Shown: positions 17,396-25,521 of the stretch, one piece after another
How the letters are laid out: each line of letters opens with the position of its first letter
How positions within the stretch are numbered: the first letter of the stretch is position 1
DNA from: JAHBVH01 sp034437715
Lineage (GTDB): Bacteria > Chloroflexota > Anaerolineae > Caldilineales > Caldilineaceae
Reading direction: 5' to 3'
Length of the DNA stretch: 64,000 nt
NCBI GenBank assembly: GCA_034437715.1
Contig: DAOTTR010000161.1
Span: 23,624-87,623 of the forward strand
Position numbers and translations under genes: made by a program
Notes under the pieces: generated by a model
What the model saw: only the letters and a program-made list of their open reading frames with translations
What the model was told of the DNA's origin: nothing
Database searches by the model: none

Positions 17396-18163
17396 TTATT
17401 GACCATCATTTTCGGTGGATGTGGTCTCCTGGGTGGTGGCACGCGCGCTTCCATATAAGATCATGAGCTTTTGCCAGATCTTGCGCGAGAGATCGGTGGT
17501 CAGCGTTTCGATCTCGTTGACCGAATTGAGCACAACGCCATCATTAAAGTGCTGTACATAGAGCGCCGCTAACTTACCGGTGAGCGAGAGCATTTCGCTG
17601 CAATAGTCCAGGTAGCGACTCAGCTCGTATGCGGTCATCGTGCGTACGGGCGATGAAGGAGTATCGATACCCTGCTGGATCACATACTCTGGATCTTTGG
17701 TCAGTTGGTGCATATCGATCACATGGGCAATCGCGCGCAGTTCATTCAATGCCTTCAGCGCGCGCGAACGTTTGATGCGTGTCTCCAGGGTGATCAAAAA
17801 GAAAATGCCCGCCCCAATCAACACAATGTCGTTAATGCCTGCTTCGAGTGCCTGTACGAAGTCGAAAAAATGAAAATCGGTCATCGTCAGGTCAACGGCG
17901 CGCAGCGCGCTGGCAATGCCGGCGATGATCAACCCAATCAGCAGCGTGTTCAGCACGCGCACCCATAGCAATGGCCGCGCCACCATCGCTGCCCGTTCCT
18001 TGGATTGATTGGCAATCTCCAGTAATTGGCGCGCCACCGCATAGAGCCCCGCCTGGGGAAAGCGTTCGCCGACGCGTCGATAGAGCCGTTCGATGGTATC
18101 GATCAATTTGGTAGAATCAAGGGTCATATAGACCGGTGCCGATCGGCGGGAAGCGCCTGCCAT
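17396..18163 (-). CDS. hypothetical two-TM protein
   Basis: Protein of 255 residues, family not recognised. A helical N-terminal region (~residues 15-60) precedes two hydrophobic segments (about 66-88 and 108-125), then a cytoplasmic helical domain of ~110 residues. A reverse-strand AGAGGT lies 10 bases before ATG 18163; ATG 18127 (MTLDSTKLIDTIERLYRRVG) is an alternative. It is 49 bases downstream of the kinase/nucleotidyltransferase fusion on the same strand and may be co-transcribed with it. No catalytic or binding motif is visible. Confidence 0.7.
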   Translation of the reverse strand: MAGASRRSAPVYMTLDSTKLIDTIERLYRRVGERFPQAGLYAVARQLLEIANQSKERAAMVARPLLWVRVLNTLLIGLIIAGIASALRAVDLTMTDFHFFDFVQALEAGINDIVLIGAGIFFLITLETRIKRSRALKALNELRAIAHVIDMHQLTKDPEYVIQQGIDTPSSPVRTMTAYELSRYLDYCSEMLSLTGKLAALYVQHFNDGVVLNSVNEIETLTTDLSRKIWQKLMILYGSARATTQETTSTENDGQ

Positions 18164-18212
18164 TGTGTTGCGACCTCTTTCATTTGTGATACGTATGTTG
18201 TACTGCGCCTAT

Positions 18213-21200
18213 TTACCAGGCGCAGATCGACTCGACATAGCTTGCCGAGCCATCACGCAACCAGCCGTCAAGCTGATCAACTTCTTTCAATTGCTGCCCG
18301 CGCACCCGTGGCACGGCCACAAATTGACAATGAATTTCTGGCAGCGCGGTCATATCCCCCCAGAGCTTTTCAAATTGCGCCACCGGAAAGACATCTTCCT
18401 GCCCTTTGCCCCAGCGCTTCTTGACTTCTTTCAGTGTTACATAGGTGGGCATACGCGCTGCCACCCGCCGCACACCCTCGGCAACTTTGGCTTCGTCGCT
18501 CAGTTCGGCGCGCGTCAACCTGAAGATGGCGAGCAATTTGTCGATCTCCAGCCAGGTAGTGCTGGTATTATAATAAGTGAGATTAAACTCCAGTTCCTCG
18601 CGCGGCAAGGCCAATCCCTCAATTAGCCGTAGATCGCCATCGACACGCGCCAACCCACCACCGCGATCTTCGATCCGGCGGGTGATCACCTCGGCGGTCC
18701 AAGGCGCGCCTTGGGCAATGTGGTAGCCAAGTAGGGCCGCGCCCAGCGGACTGCCCACATCGGCCCCCAGCGTATCGACATTGTGTACCATCAAGTATTG
18801 TAATTGGGGTTGCGCTGTTAACATCTGGTGGAGCACATCGTTGCGCAACAGGTTGGGAATCTCATACCAATGGCCCACCGGGTGCAGACATTGATTGGGA
18901 ATGTTGTCGGTGTAGTCGCTGCCTTCGCCCGTCTGTTGCGCCCAACCGATCAGCGCAGCGTGGAGACTATCTTGCATTTTTTGTGCTTGTGCATCCAGCA
19001 GTTGTTGGGGCATTTCTTCCCAGGCAAAGCGCAGATCGCGCGCCATGGGCACCATGCGCAGCCCAATGCTGCGCCCCGGCGACAGATAGAGTGGGCCAGG
19101 GTAGCCATACTGTCCTGTACGCTGCAAAACTGTTGCAATCGGCCCATGCGTCAGATAGCTGGTGGTGATCACATGGGGTACCGCTCTGCCGACGCGCTGA
19201 CTGGCCAGGCGACTTTTGGCCAGGTGAGTTTCAATAAATGAGCGATGGCTGCCCCCCAGCCGGGCAAAGGGATTGAGCGCCTTGACTACACCGGCTCCTT
19301 GCGTCCAGCGACTGCCCGCACCGCCGGCTAATGTGACTACCGCCACTTTGCCCGCCGCCAGAGCCTTCAGGCCAATTTGTTCGAGCTCGCCCGCCACCCC
19401 TGGCGTCAAAACGCTGCTATTGAAGACATCGTTGCTGGCTACATCCTCGATCTTACTGCTCACCGGCAGGCGATTTTGTGCCAACCCAATACGCCCGCTG
19501 CGCAGATCGGCGCGGATCTGTTCATGCTGCACGCGATCAAAGCCGTGGGCAGCAAGCAACGCGGCCAGACTTTGGCTCTCATCTGCTACCTGTTCGCCTT
19601 GGGGCAAGATGTGATCAAAGAGCGTTTGCACCATGTCGCGCAGGGCCGGGTCGGTGCGACAGGCCGCGCCAAAGCGATCCAACTCGGCGCGGCGAAATGC
19701 GCTCAGGTGGCGCTGTTCCATGCGCAACAGCCGCGGCACGGTCAGTGTATAATAACCGGCGGGCATCAGTGCTTGATCCTCGGCCAGCAGTTGGGCATTG
19801 GTGCCGCGCTCATTGATCGCAAAATCATAGACCACTGGCTCCATGGCAAAGGGCACCCCTCCTTCCAAGCGCTGTTTGGCTTCGCGCATGATCGTCTGAA
19901 GCCGTTCCTGGGCGCGCGGCTTGACCGCCGGATCAAAGATAAAGCCCATGCCGCCGCCGGACATACCGCCCATCATCCAAAAGCCCCAGAAATCTGCGTC
20001 AAATTCTTCTTGGACGCGGGCGATCAGGCTTTCGGTGTAGAGGTTGCTGGCCCACGGAATGATCGTCTGAATTGGCCCGTGAAAATTACGGTGCGTGGCC
20101 GCGCCAATCGCCTGCACATCGCCTTCATGCAACAGATCGACAATTTGATCAATGATCTGAATTGCCTCCTGGCGCCCCTGCCATTCGGCCTCGGAACGCA
20201 GTAAATATTTTTCCGTCACCATCTCCAGGATCGGGCCAACATCTTGGGCCATACCGCCATGTACAATCACCAGGCTGTCCTGAATCTTTTGGCGTGTCTC
20301 CGTCGAGACATCCTCCAGATTTAGAATGCGATGATTGGGCAAGAGACGCCCGCGGCTGATGCCATATTCGGGGTCATTGGCGGTTGCTTCCACACCTTGG
20401 ATCACCTTCATGCCCGGCCACACGCCACCCGAATCTTGCCAGCCACCGCCCGATCCGCCCAACCATTCACCCAAGATAGCGCGCGCAGCCACCACGCGCC
20501 GCTCCTCTTCCGTCAACTGGCCGGTGAGCGATTTGGTCTGGCCCGTGGCGCGCATACAGACGGCGATCAACGAGGCGAGCAGGTTGGTGGAAACGGCCAA
20601 ACGCGAGCCTTTGGGAATACCATTGACCTGGCTGACCAATTCGATGCCATATCCCGGCTTGATCAAGCGCGCCAACAGATCCGCGAGCGGTTGCTCGGCC
20701 CCTTCGCTGCCCGGCGGAACGATACCCGCAGCAATCACCGCGGCTTTGAGCAGGCCCAGATAGTCTTTGGCAAAGTCAAAGACCTCGGCCAGTGTGGTGA
20801 TCTCAGCACTGGCGCCCAGATCGACACTGACCAAGCGCAGGATCGGCTGATCAATAATGCGAAAATAACTTTCAATCGGTGGCTTGGGGCTGGCCGGGCC
20901 ACTGCCATCGCGCACGCCCAAATCGATCGACACATTGAGCACGCGCGCCCCTTCGGGGAAATCCATGCCCAGGAAGAAAATATCACTCCAGCCGCTATGG
21001 GTCAGATCCATGCGGACTGGTGTCGATTCGCGCAGTACGGGAAATAGCGCTTGCTGATTTGCGCCTTGCCCAACCCCCTCGTAGAGCAGCGGTTTGATGC
21101 GCAACGGATGATCGGCAGGGTGGCCAATGCGAAACATCCACTGGTTGCCGCGCACCGAGCGCACACTGCGCCGCACTTGATCGGCCAGGGTTTGAAAGGC

Positions 21201-21578
21201 CAGATTGTGATAGGCACTGGCCAGGGCACTGGCAATGCCATCGCTGGGCCCATGCTGCGCTTGATCGGCCAGAAAGACATCGATAGCCTCCTCAAAGCGG
21301 CGCTTGAGTAAATTCGTGTAGCCATCAAAGGGGATCAACCCTTCTTGGTTGATGCCGGGCTTGGTGGGCAGATGAAACCGATAGATGGCGTAGAGAAAAA
21401 AGAGGGCGCGCACCCGTTCATAGAGATTCTGGCTCGTGCGCCGAAAGTGATCCAACGCTTCACACTCTTGGCGCAGTGTCTCCAAGGTGGCCGCTCGACA
21501 AAAGCCATCCAATGAACGGTTGCGCAAGACGGGGTCGCTAGCGGTAATCATGTTGACTAATTCGCTCATGGTATTCAA
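18213..21578 (-). CDS. GHMP sugar kinase fused to a UDPGP-family nucleotidyltransferase
   Basis: Protein of 1121 residues with two catalytic modules. The N-terminal half matches GHMP kinases of the fucokinase/heptokinase group: DLTHSGWSD (191-199) with VLNVSIDLG, the phosphate loop IPKGSRLAVSTN (321-332), GGGWQDSGG (377-385) and GGMSGGGMGF (537-546). The C-terminal ~390 residues have a UDP-sugar pyrophosphorylase signature, LAGGAGSRW (750-758), and VHNVDTLGADVGSP. The likely role is salvage: phosphorylate a free sugar at C1, then activate it with UTP. The sugar is unknown. The order (kinase first) is opposite to the Bacteroides fucose enzyme FKP. The frame opens at TTG 21578; ATG 21569 (MSELVN) is the more likely start. 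It lies 10 bases after a GalU-like gene. Confidence 0.85.
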   Translation of the reverse strand: MNTMSELVNMITASDPVLRNRSLDGFCRAATLETLRQECEALDHFRRTSQNLYERVRALFFLYAIYRFHLPTKPGINQEGLIPFDGYTNLLKRRFEEAIDVFLADQAQHGPSDGIASALASAYHNLAFQTLADQVRRSVRSVRGNQWMFRIGHPADHPLRIKPLLYEGVGQGANQQALFPVLRESTPVRMDLTHSGWSDIFFLGMDFPEGARVLNVSIDLGVRDGSGPASPKPPIESYFRIIDQPILRLVSVDLGASAEITTLAEVFDFAKDYLGLLKAAVIAAGIVPPGSEGAEQPLADLLARLIKPGYGIELVSQVNGIPKGSRLAVSTNLLASLIAVCMRATGQTKSLTGQLTEEERRVVAARAILGEWLGGSGGGWQDSGGVWPGMKVIQGVEATANDPEYGISRGRLLPNHRILNLEDVSTETRQKIQDSLVIVHGGMAQDVGPILEMVTEKYLLRSEAEWQGRQEAIQIIDQIVDLLHEGDVQAIGAATHRNFHGPIQTIIPWASNLYTESLIARVQEEFDADFWGFWMMGGMSGGGMGFIFDPAVKPRAQERLQTIMREAKQRLEGGVPFAMEPVVYDFAINERGTNAQLLAEDQALMPAGYYTLTVPRLLRMEQRHLSAFRRAELDRFGAACRTDPALRDMVQTLFDHILPQGEQVADESQSLAALLAAHGFDRVQHEQIRADLRSGRIGLAQNRLPVSSKIEDVASNDVFNSSVLTPGVAGELEQIGLKALAAGKVAVVTLAGGAGSRWTQGAGVVKALNPFARLGGSHRSFIETHLAKSRLASQRVGRAVPHVITTSYLTHGPIATVLQRTGQYGYPGPLYLSPGRSIGLRMVPMARDLRFAWEEMPQQLLDAQAQKMQDSLHAALIGWAQQTGEGSDYTDNIPNQCLHPVGHWYEIPNLLRNDVLHQMLTAQPQLQYLMVHNVDTLGADVGSPLGAALLGYHIAQGAPWTAEVITRRIEDRGGGLARVDGDLRLIEGLALPREELEFNLTYYNTSTTWLEIDKLLAIFRLTRAELSDEAKVAEGVRRVAARMPTYVTLKEVKKRWGKGQEDVFPVAQFEKLWGDMTALPEIHCQFVAVPRVRGQQLKEVDQLDGWLRDGSASYVESICAW

Positions 21579-21588
21579 TGTTTGTCTC

Positions 21589-22467
21589 TTATGCGTGGTT
21601 AACGCTCAATTCGCGCTGCGCCAACAAAGTTAGTAATTTGGCCAATACCTCGTCGTGATCGCGCCCACTGAGGGCCAACGCCAGTTGTGCCGTGAGCAAC
21701 CCATATTTCACCCCAACATCATAGCGCGAATCATGTTTTTCCAGTGCCAGGTATTGTTCGCGGCCGGCTAGTTCGGCCAAAGCGGTGGCAAGCGTAACGC
21801 CTTTGGGATTGTCCTCTAGCGCCGTGGGTTTGAACTCGGCCAGGTGACGTTCCAGAATATCGAAGATGGTGGGCGTCAAAACATGCATGCCAAAGAAGCA
21901 GAGGTAATAACCGGCACGCAACCCGGAAACGATCAAATGTTGTTCGGCTTCGGTAGGGGTGGGCTTTTCAATAACTGTTTCCACTTGGTAGAGATCAACG
22001 CGCCCCGCCCGGCGCCGCGCCCCAACAGTCCCATAATAGGGCAACAGGCTTTCGCGCGTTGCCTGTACCGCAGAAACTGTACACGCTTCCTTGGTGGCAA
22101 TTTCCACCAGATGTTGGGCACATCCCACCTCTTCGCGGCTTACATAGAGATGATCGCCTACAAGATGGAGAAAAGCTTCTTGGCCGACGAATGGGCGCGC
22201 ACAGTAAATGGCGTGGCCGTAGCCCAGCGATTCTGTCTGATGGACAAAGTGCAGCCGGCTCGCATAGTCACCTGCAACGTCGGCATAGGCGTGTTCGTCA
22301 CCCGGGCGGACAACCACACAAATGTCATTGATGCCGGCGCGCACGACCTCTTCGATTAAGATCGTGAGCACCGATTTTTCAACGCCATCACGGTCGATCA
22401 GGGTTTGGAGCGGCAGGGTGCGTTGGCGGCGACCAGCGGCTGTGATCACAGCCTTTGAGATCTTCAT
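21589..22467 (-). CDS. GalU-like sugar-phosphate nucleotidyltransferase, atypical signature
   Basis: Protein of 292 residues with GT-A nucleotidyltransferase architecture: KAVITAAG at the start, QTESLGYGHAIYCARPFV (the GalU LGLGHAV segment), then HLVGDHLYV in place of the usual aspartate-rich LPDD. The signature loop reads AAGRRQRTLPLQTLIDRDG where GalU has AAGxGTRFLPxTKxxPKEM, so the canonical PKE is not seen. It may be a divergent uridylyl- or thymidylyltransferase or a non-catalytic subunit. AAAGGT precedes ATG 22467 by about 9 bases. Ten bases separate it from the kinase/nucleotidyltransferase fusion, implying an operon for sugar activation. Confidence 0.75.
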   Translation of the reverse strand: MKISKAVITAAGRRQRTLPLQTLIDRDGVEKSVLTILIEEVVRAGINDICVVVRPGDEHAYADVAGDYASRLHFVHQTESLGYGHAIYCARPFVGQEAFLHLVGDHLYVSREEVGCAQHLVEIATKEACTVSAVQATRESLLPYYGTVGARRRAGRVDLYQVETVIEKPTPTEAEQHLIVSGLRAGYYLCFFGMHVLTPTIFDILERHLAEFKPTALEDNPKGVTLATALAELAGREQYLALEKHDSRYDVGVKYGLLTAQLALALSGRDHDEVLAKLLTLLAQRELSVNHA

Positions 22468-22587
22468 GCAGTTCTACCTTTATCTGGATTTGCTGAAGGT
22501 TAGGCAAATGGGGGACAGGATGTTCCTCAAATTTTTTGGTTAACTACAGCCTGATCCCGCATATTTTCGGTAACTGTGTACTAGTAA

Positions 22588-22809
22588 CTCATGTTACGCA
22601 AGGTAGGGACATGAGGGGGGTGGCGGATAAAACTTACGTTTTTCCCGTAATTTTCTTCGCCACCCCCGCGTGCCCGTCTTGATCTAGATCAGTGGGTAAG
22701 GACGGGCACGCGGTCGGCAGCGAATCAAGTCACGGGTCTTTACCAAAGGTTGAGCCGCCGCCCACCTCATGCCCCTACGCAGCTTGTCATTACTCCTGCG
22801 TAACATGAG
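22588..22809 (+). mobile_element. 222-bp MITE A, copy 1
   Basis: Non-coding element with 13-bp perfect terminal inverted repeats (CTCATGTTACGCA at 22588-22600, mirrored at 22797-22809). It is flanked by a perfect 7-bp direct repeat CTAGTAA (22581-22587 and 22810-22816), the target duplication. Subterminal arms (gtaggg-catgagg-ggg-ggcgg) also mirror each other, and a central stem CGCGTGCCCGTC/GACGGGCACGCG makes it a strong hairpin. A ~95% identical copy lies inverted at 47315-47537. Confidence 0.92.
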
Positions 22810-22829
22810 CTAGTAATTATCGTTGCTAT

Positions 22830-22976
22830 AAGGCGCTTGCAAAGAAATAAGGATCCAGCGCTTGCCAAACAAAATCATGCGTAGGGGCGGCCGCGCAGCC
22901 GCCCCACGTTTGGCTCGCTGCGAACGGGCGGCTGCAAGCCGCCCCTACTGGATACTTATTTCTTTCTACTGTCCTA
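22830..22976 (+). mobile_element. inverted-repeat element B, copy 1
   Basis: About 147 bp with inner inverted ends AAAGAAATAAGGATCCA and TGGATACTTATTTCTTT (16 of 17 pairing). The interior holds GC-rich hairpins (GGGGCGGC...GCCGCCCC). A near-identical direct copy lies at 35843-35989. No coding capacity; probably a second MITE family. It lies immediately beside MITE A copy 1, so this gap is an insertion hotspot. Confidence 0.8.
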
Positions 22977-23075
22977 AGTAAGTGTCAAAGCAGTTTATCT
23001 TAACATAAGAATGGCTTACAGTGATATGACAATTTGCCAGCAATTTGCAGGACTTTTGTCTTGTGGGCAAACCAT

Positions 23076-23855
23076 TTATGTGCGCAAGGTTTCCGTATGG
23101 CCGTCAATGCTCAGGGCTTGCCCAGAAATTTTATGGCCGGCGGGTGAGGCGAGGAAGAGTACCATGTTGGCAATATCTTGCGCCTGGACAAAGGTACGCA
23201 TTGAGTTTTGGCGGGTGATCTGTTCGCGGACGGCTTGGACGGTGCGCCCTTCGGCTTGGGCCTTGGCGGCAATCACACGATCCTGGCGTTCGCCCTCGAC
23301 GATGCCGGGGCAAATCGCGTTTACGCGAATATTGGCGGCCCCCAACTCCATAGCGAGCGACTTGGTGAAGCCAATCACCGCCCACTTGGAAGCGGCGTAG
23401 GGGGTGCGATTGGGAAAGCCAAAGAGCCCTGCCGCCGAGGAGAGATTCACAATCAAGCCGCCGCCTGCGGCTTTGAGATGGGGCGTCGCACGTCGGGTGC
23501 AGAGAAATTGTCCCGTAATATTGACAGCCAAGGTCTGATTCCACGCTTCCAGCGTCACATCTTCTACCGAGGCTGTTGGCCCGGCAATGCCCGCGTTGTT
23601 GACAAGGATATCGATGCCGCCCAAGTGGGCAAGCGCTTCTGCAAACAACCGATCCACTTGTGCTTCGTCGGCCACATTGGCGTTGGAGACGCCAAAGGCC
23701 GGCAACTCGGCGCGGCAAGTGGCCAAGGCGCTTTCATTGACATCACAAATATGCACACGCGCGCCGTTGGCGGCCAAGGTTTCCGCAATGACGCGCCCGA
23801 TTCCGTTGGCCGCGGCGGTTACCAACACGCGCTGACCTTGGCAAAGAAGTTCCAT
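23076..23855 (-). CDS. SDR family oxidoreductase
   Basis: NAD(P)-dependent short-chain dehydrogenase of 259 residues, classical type. Cofactor loop TAAANGIG (13-20) replaces the common TGxxxGIG, NNAG follows in the beta-4 strand, and YAASKWAVIG carries the catalytic Tyr-x-x-x-Lys. Start ATG 23855 (MELLCQGQRVLVT) is preferred over the longer frame to 23915, which adds an unlikely hydrophobic leader. The substrate is unknown; 3-oxoacyl-ACP reductase-like or sugar/steroid dehydrogenase roles are possible. It stands alone between repeat-rich gaps. Confidence 0.88.
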   Translation of the reverse strand: MELLCQGQRVLVTAAANGIGRVIAETLAANGARVHICDVNESALATCRAELPAFGVSNANVADEAQVDRLFAEALAHLGGIDILVNNAGIAGPTASVEDVTLEAWNQTLAVNITGQFLCTRRATPHLKAAGGGLIVNLSSAAGLFGFPNRTPYAASKWAVIGFTKSLAMELGAANIRVNAICPGIVEGERQDRVIAAKAQAEGRTVQAVREQITRQNSMRTFVQAQDIANMVLFLASPAGHKISGQALSIDGHTETLRT

Positions 23856-23897
23856 GATGATTGATTCTTTCTGTGACAAAGGACGAACGATAAAGAG

Positions 23898-24010
23898 CCA
23901 ATAATGAATAATCAATGCTCAATGACTAATCGCTAAGGAAAGGGCTAACTTCCGGATCCAGTGTGACCAGCATCGACCATTGAAAATTAGCCATTGATGA
24001 TTGATTATTC
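23898..24010. repeat. AT-rich inverted repeat E, copy 1
   Basis: The left arm GAATAATCAATGCTCAATGACTAAT-type sequence pairs imperfectly with the right arm ATTAGCCATTGATGATTGATTATTC-type sequence across ~50 central bases. The unit repeats CAATG/TAAT heptamers. A related copy lies at 60918-61036. Confidence 0.6.
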
Positions 24011-24141
24011 GTAAGGACAAAGGCTACGCTGTGAAATTGCAAGTTCTCTGTGATACAATACGTAGAATTGTGCTGGTTGTCAAACTCAATCATCTCCCTA
24101 AACGAACACTTACGATACTACTGTGGGCAATCTTTGCCTTG

Positions 24142-24150
24142 TGGTACAAT
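24142..24150 (+). promoter_or_regulatory. extended -10 promoter motif
   Basis: TGGTACAAT, an extended -10, 42 bases before the S41 protease start at 24192. No clear -35. Confidence 0.4.
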
Positions 24151-24191
24151 GACAAAAGTTTTGGGATCTTTCTGGGCGTGGTCGGATCTCT

Positions 24192-25427
24192 ATGACGTTG
24201 CGAACTTTCATTCTCTATATCTCGTTGGTCGTTTGTATTGGCTTGGCCTTTGTCGCCGGTTTTTTGAGCTATCCGTCCCTGCATCCGCTGTTGACCAGTG
24301 CGCTAGGCGCGTCGGAGCATCAGCCGATTGTGGATGTACCCATTATCCCCGTGGCGGATCCGGTGGATATGACGGTTTTCTGGCAGGTAAACCAGATTCT
24401 GGAACGTGATTTCTATGGCGTCAAGCCGGACTTGGAAACGCGCCGCTATGGCGCAATTCATGGCCTGGTTGACACCTTCGATGATCTCTATACGCGCTAT
24501 GAGCCACCGCCCCAGAGTGCAGATTCGGGCGCGGCCCTCTGTGGTTGCGCGGGTGTAATTGGCGTCGAATTGGATAAGACGGATCGTGGCTTTGTGCTGC
24601 ATCCCCAGCCCGATCTACCGGCGCAACAAGCTGGCATCCTCGATGGCGATCTGTTGATTCAGGTCAATGACAGGGTGATCACGACCACGATGACCCTTGA
24701 TGAAATTTTCCAGCAGATCAATGGTAAACCGCAAAGCGCTGTCATTATTGTGGTGCAGCGATCATCGGCGGATCAGACCATGGTTGAAACGTTAAATTTT
24801 CAAATGACGCGTGTCGAAATCGTTACGCCCAGCATGGAATGGCGCATGTTGGCCGAAAATGATACGGGCAATATTGGCTATATTCGACACATGCAATTCA
24901 CGGATCATAGCGCAGAAGAGATGCAACAAGCCCTGACTGAACTGTTGGCGCAAGCGGCTGATCGCTTTATCCTCGACCTGCGCAACAACCCCGGTGGCCC
25001 GGTAGATGCGGCGCTTGCGATTACCGATATGTGGCTGGATGAAGGGGTGATGTTGATCGAAGAGGATGCCAATGGTGAGGAGAAACGGTTTGACGCCACC
25101 GCCGGTCAAGTGGCGGATGGCGCGCCGTTGGTGATCATCGTCGATCATGGTACAGCTAGCGCCAGCGAGATCGTGGCTGGTGCGCTGCGCGACCACAACC
25201 GCGCCACCTTGATTGGCGCGCAAACCTATGGCAAAGGCAGTGTGCAACTGCGTCATCCCCTAGCGGATCAGAGCAGCCTCTATGTGACCAATGCCATGTG
25301 GTTTACGCCGCAGCACTATCAGATCACCGGTGTAGGCCTCTTGCCTGATCTGCTGGTCGAGGGCGACGGGGATGCCCTGCCATTGGCGATTTCCTCTGTG
25401 CAGCAACTCACCGTTGCGCAGCGCTAG
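24192..25427 (+). CDS. S41 family C-terminal processing protease
   Basis: Membrane-anchored serine protease of 411 residues. An N-terminal hydrophobic helix (FILYISLVVCIGLAFVAGFL) is followed by a linker, a PDZ domain (about 110-190; GVELDKTDRGFVL) and the S41 catalytic domain (GTASASE with the nucleophile serine; YGKGS with the general-base lysine 25 residues on). LRNNPGG matches the oxyanion region. It likely trims C-termini or degrades misfolded envelope proteins. The next gene is a second S41 protease, so this is a tandem duplication with divergence. The ribosome site is weak (GGATC). Confidence 0.9.
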   Translation: MTLRTFILYISLVVCIGLAFVAGFLSYPSLHPLLTSALGASEHQPIVDVPIIPVADPVDMTVFWQVNQILERDFYGVKPDLETRRYGAIHGLVDTFDDLYTRYEPPPQSADSGAALCGCAGVIGVELDKTDRGFVLHPQPDLPAQQAGILDGDLLIQVNDRVITTTMTLDEIFQQINGKPQSAVIIVVQRSSADQTMVETLNFQMTRVEIVTPSMEWRMLAENDTGNIGYIRHMQFTDHSAEEMQQALTELLAQAADRFILDLRNNPGGPVDAALAITDMWLDEGVMLIEEDANGEEKRFDATAGQVADGAPLVIIVDHGTASASEIVAGALRDHNRATLIGAQTYGKGSVQLRHPLADQSSLYVTNAMWFTPQHYQITGVGLLPDLLVEGDGDALPLAISSVQQLTVAQR

Positions 25428-25521
25428 GGAGCGCCAAACGTATTATTCATTGATGTCCAAGCGGATCGACAGCCAGACAATCAGCCCGGTTGTGATCTGC
25501 TTTCTTCCGATAGAGAACGAT

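Noticed and set aside
18213..21578. Many long frames antisense to the kinase fusion and other genes
   Set aside because: They are shadows of GC-rich coding sequence on the other strand, with no ribosome sites or domain content.
22560..22990. CRISPR array
   Set aside because: The repeats are two different inverted-repeat elements; there are no regularly spaced identical direct repeats with unique spacers, and no cas genes in the window.
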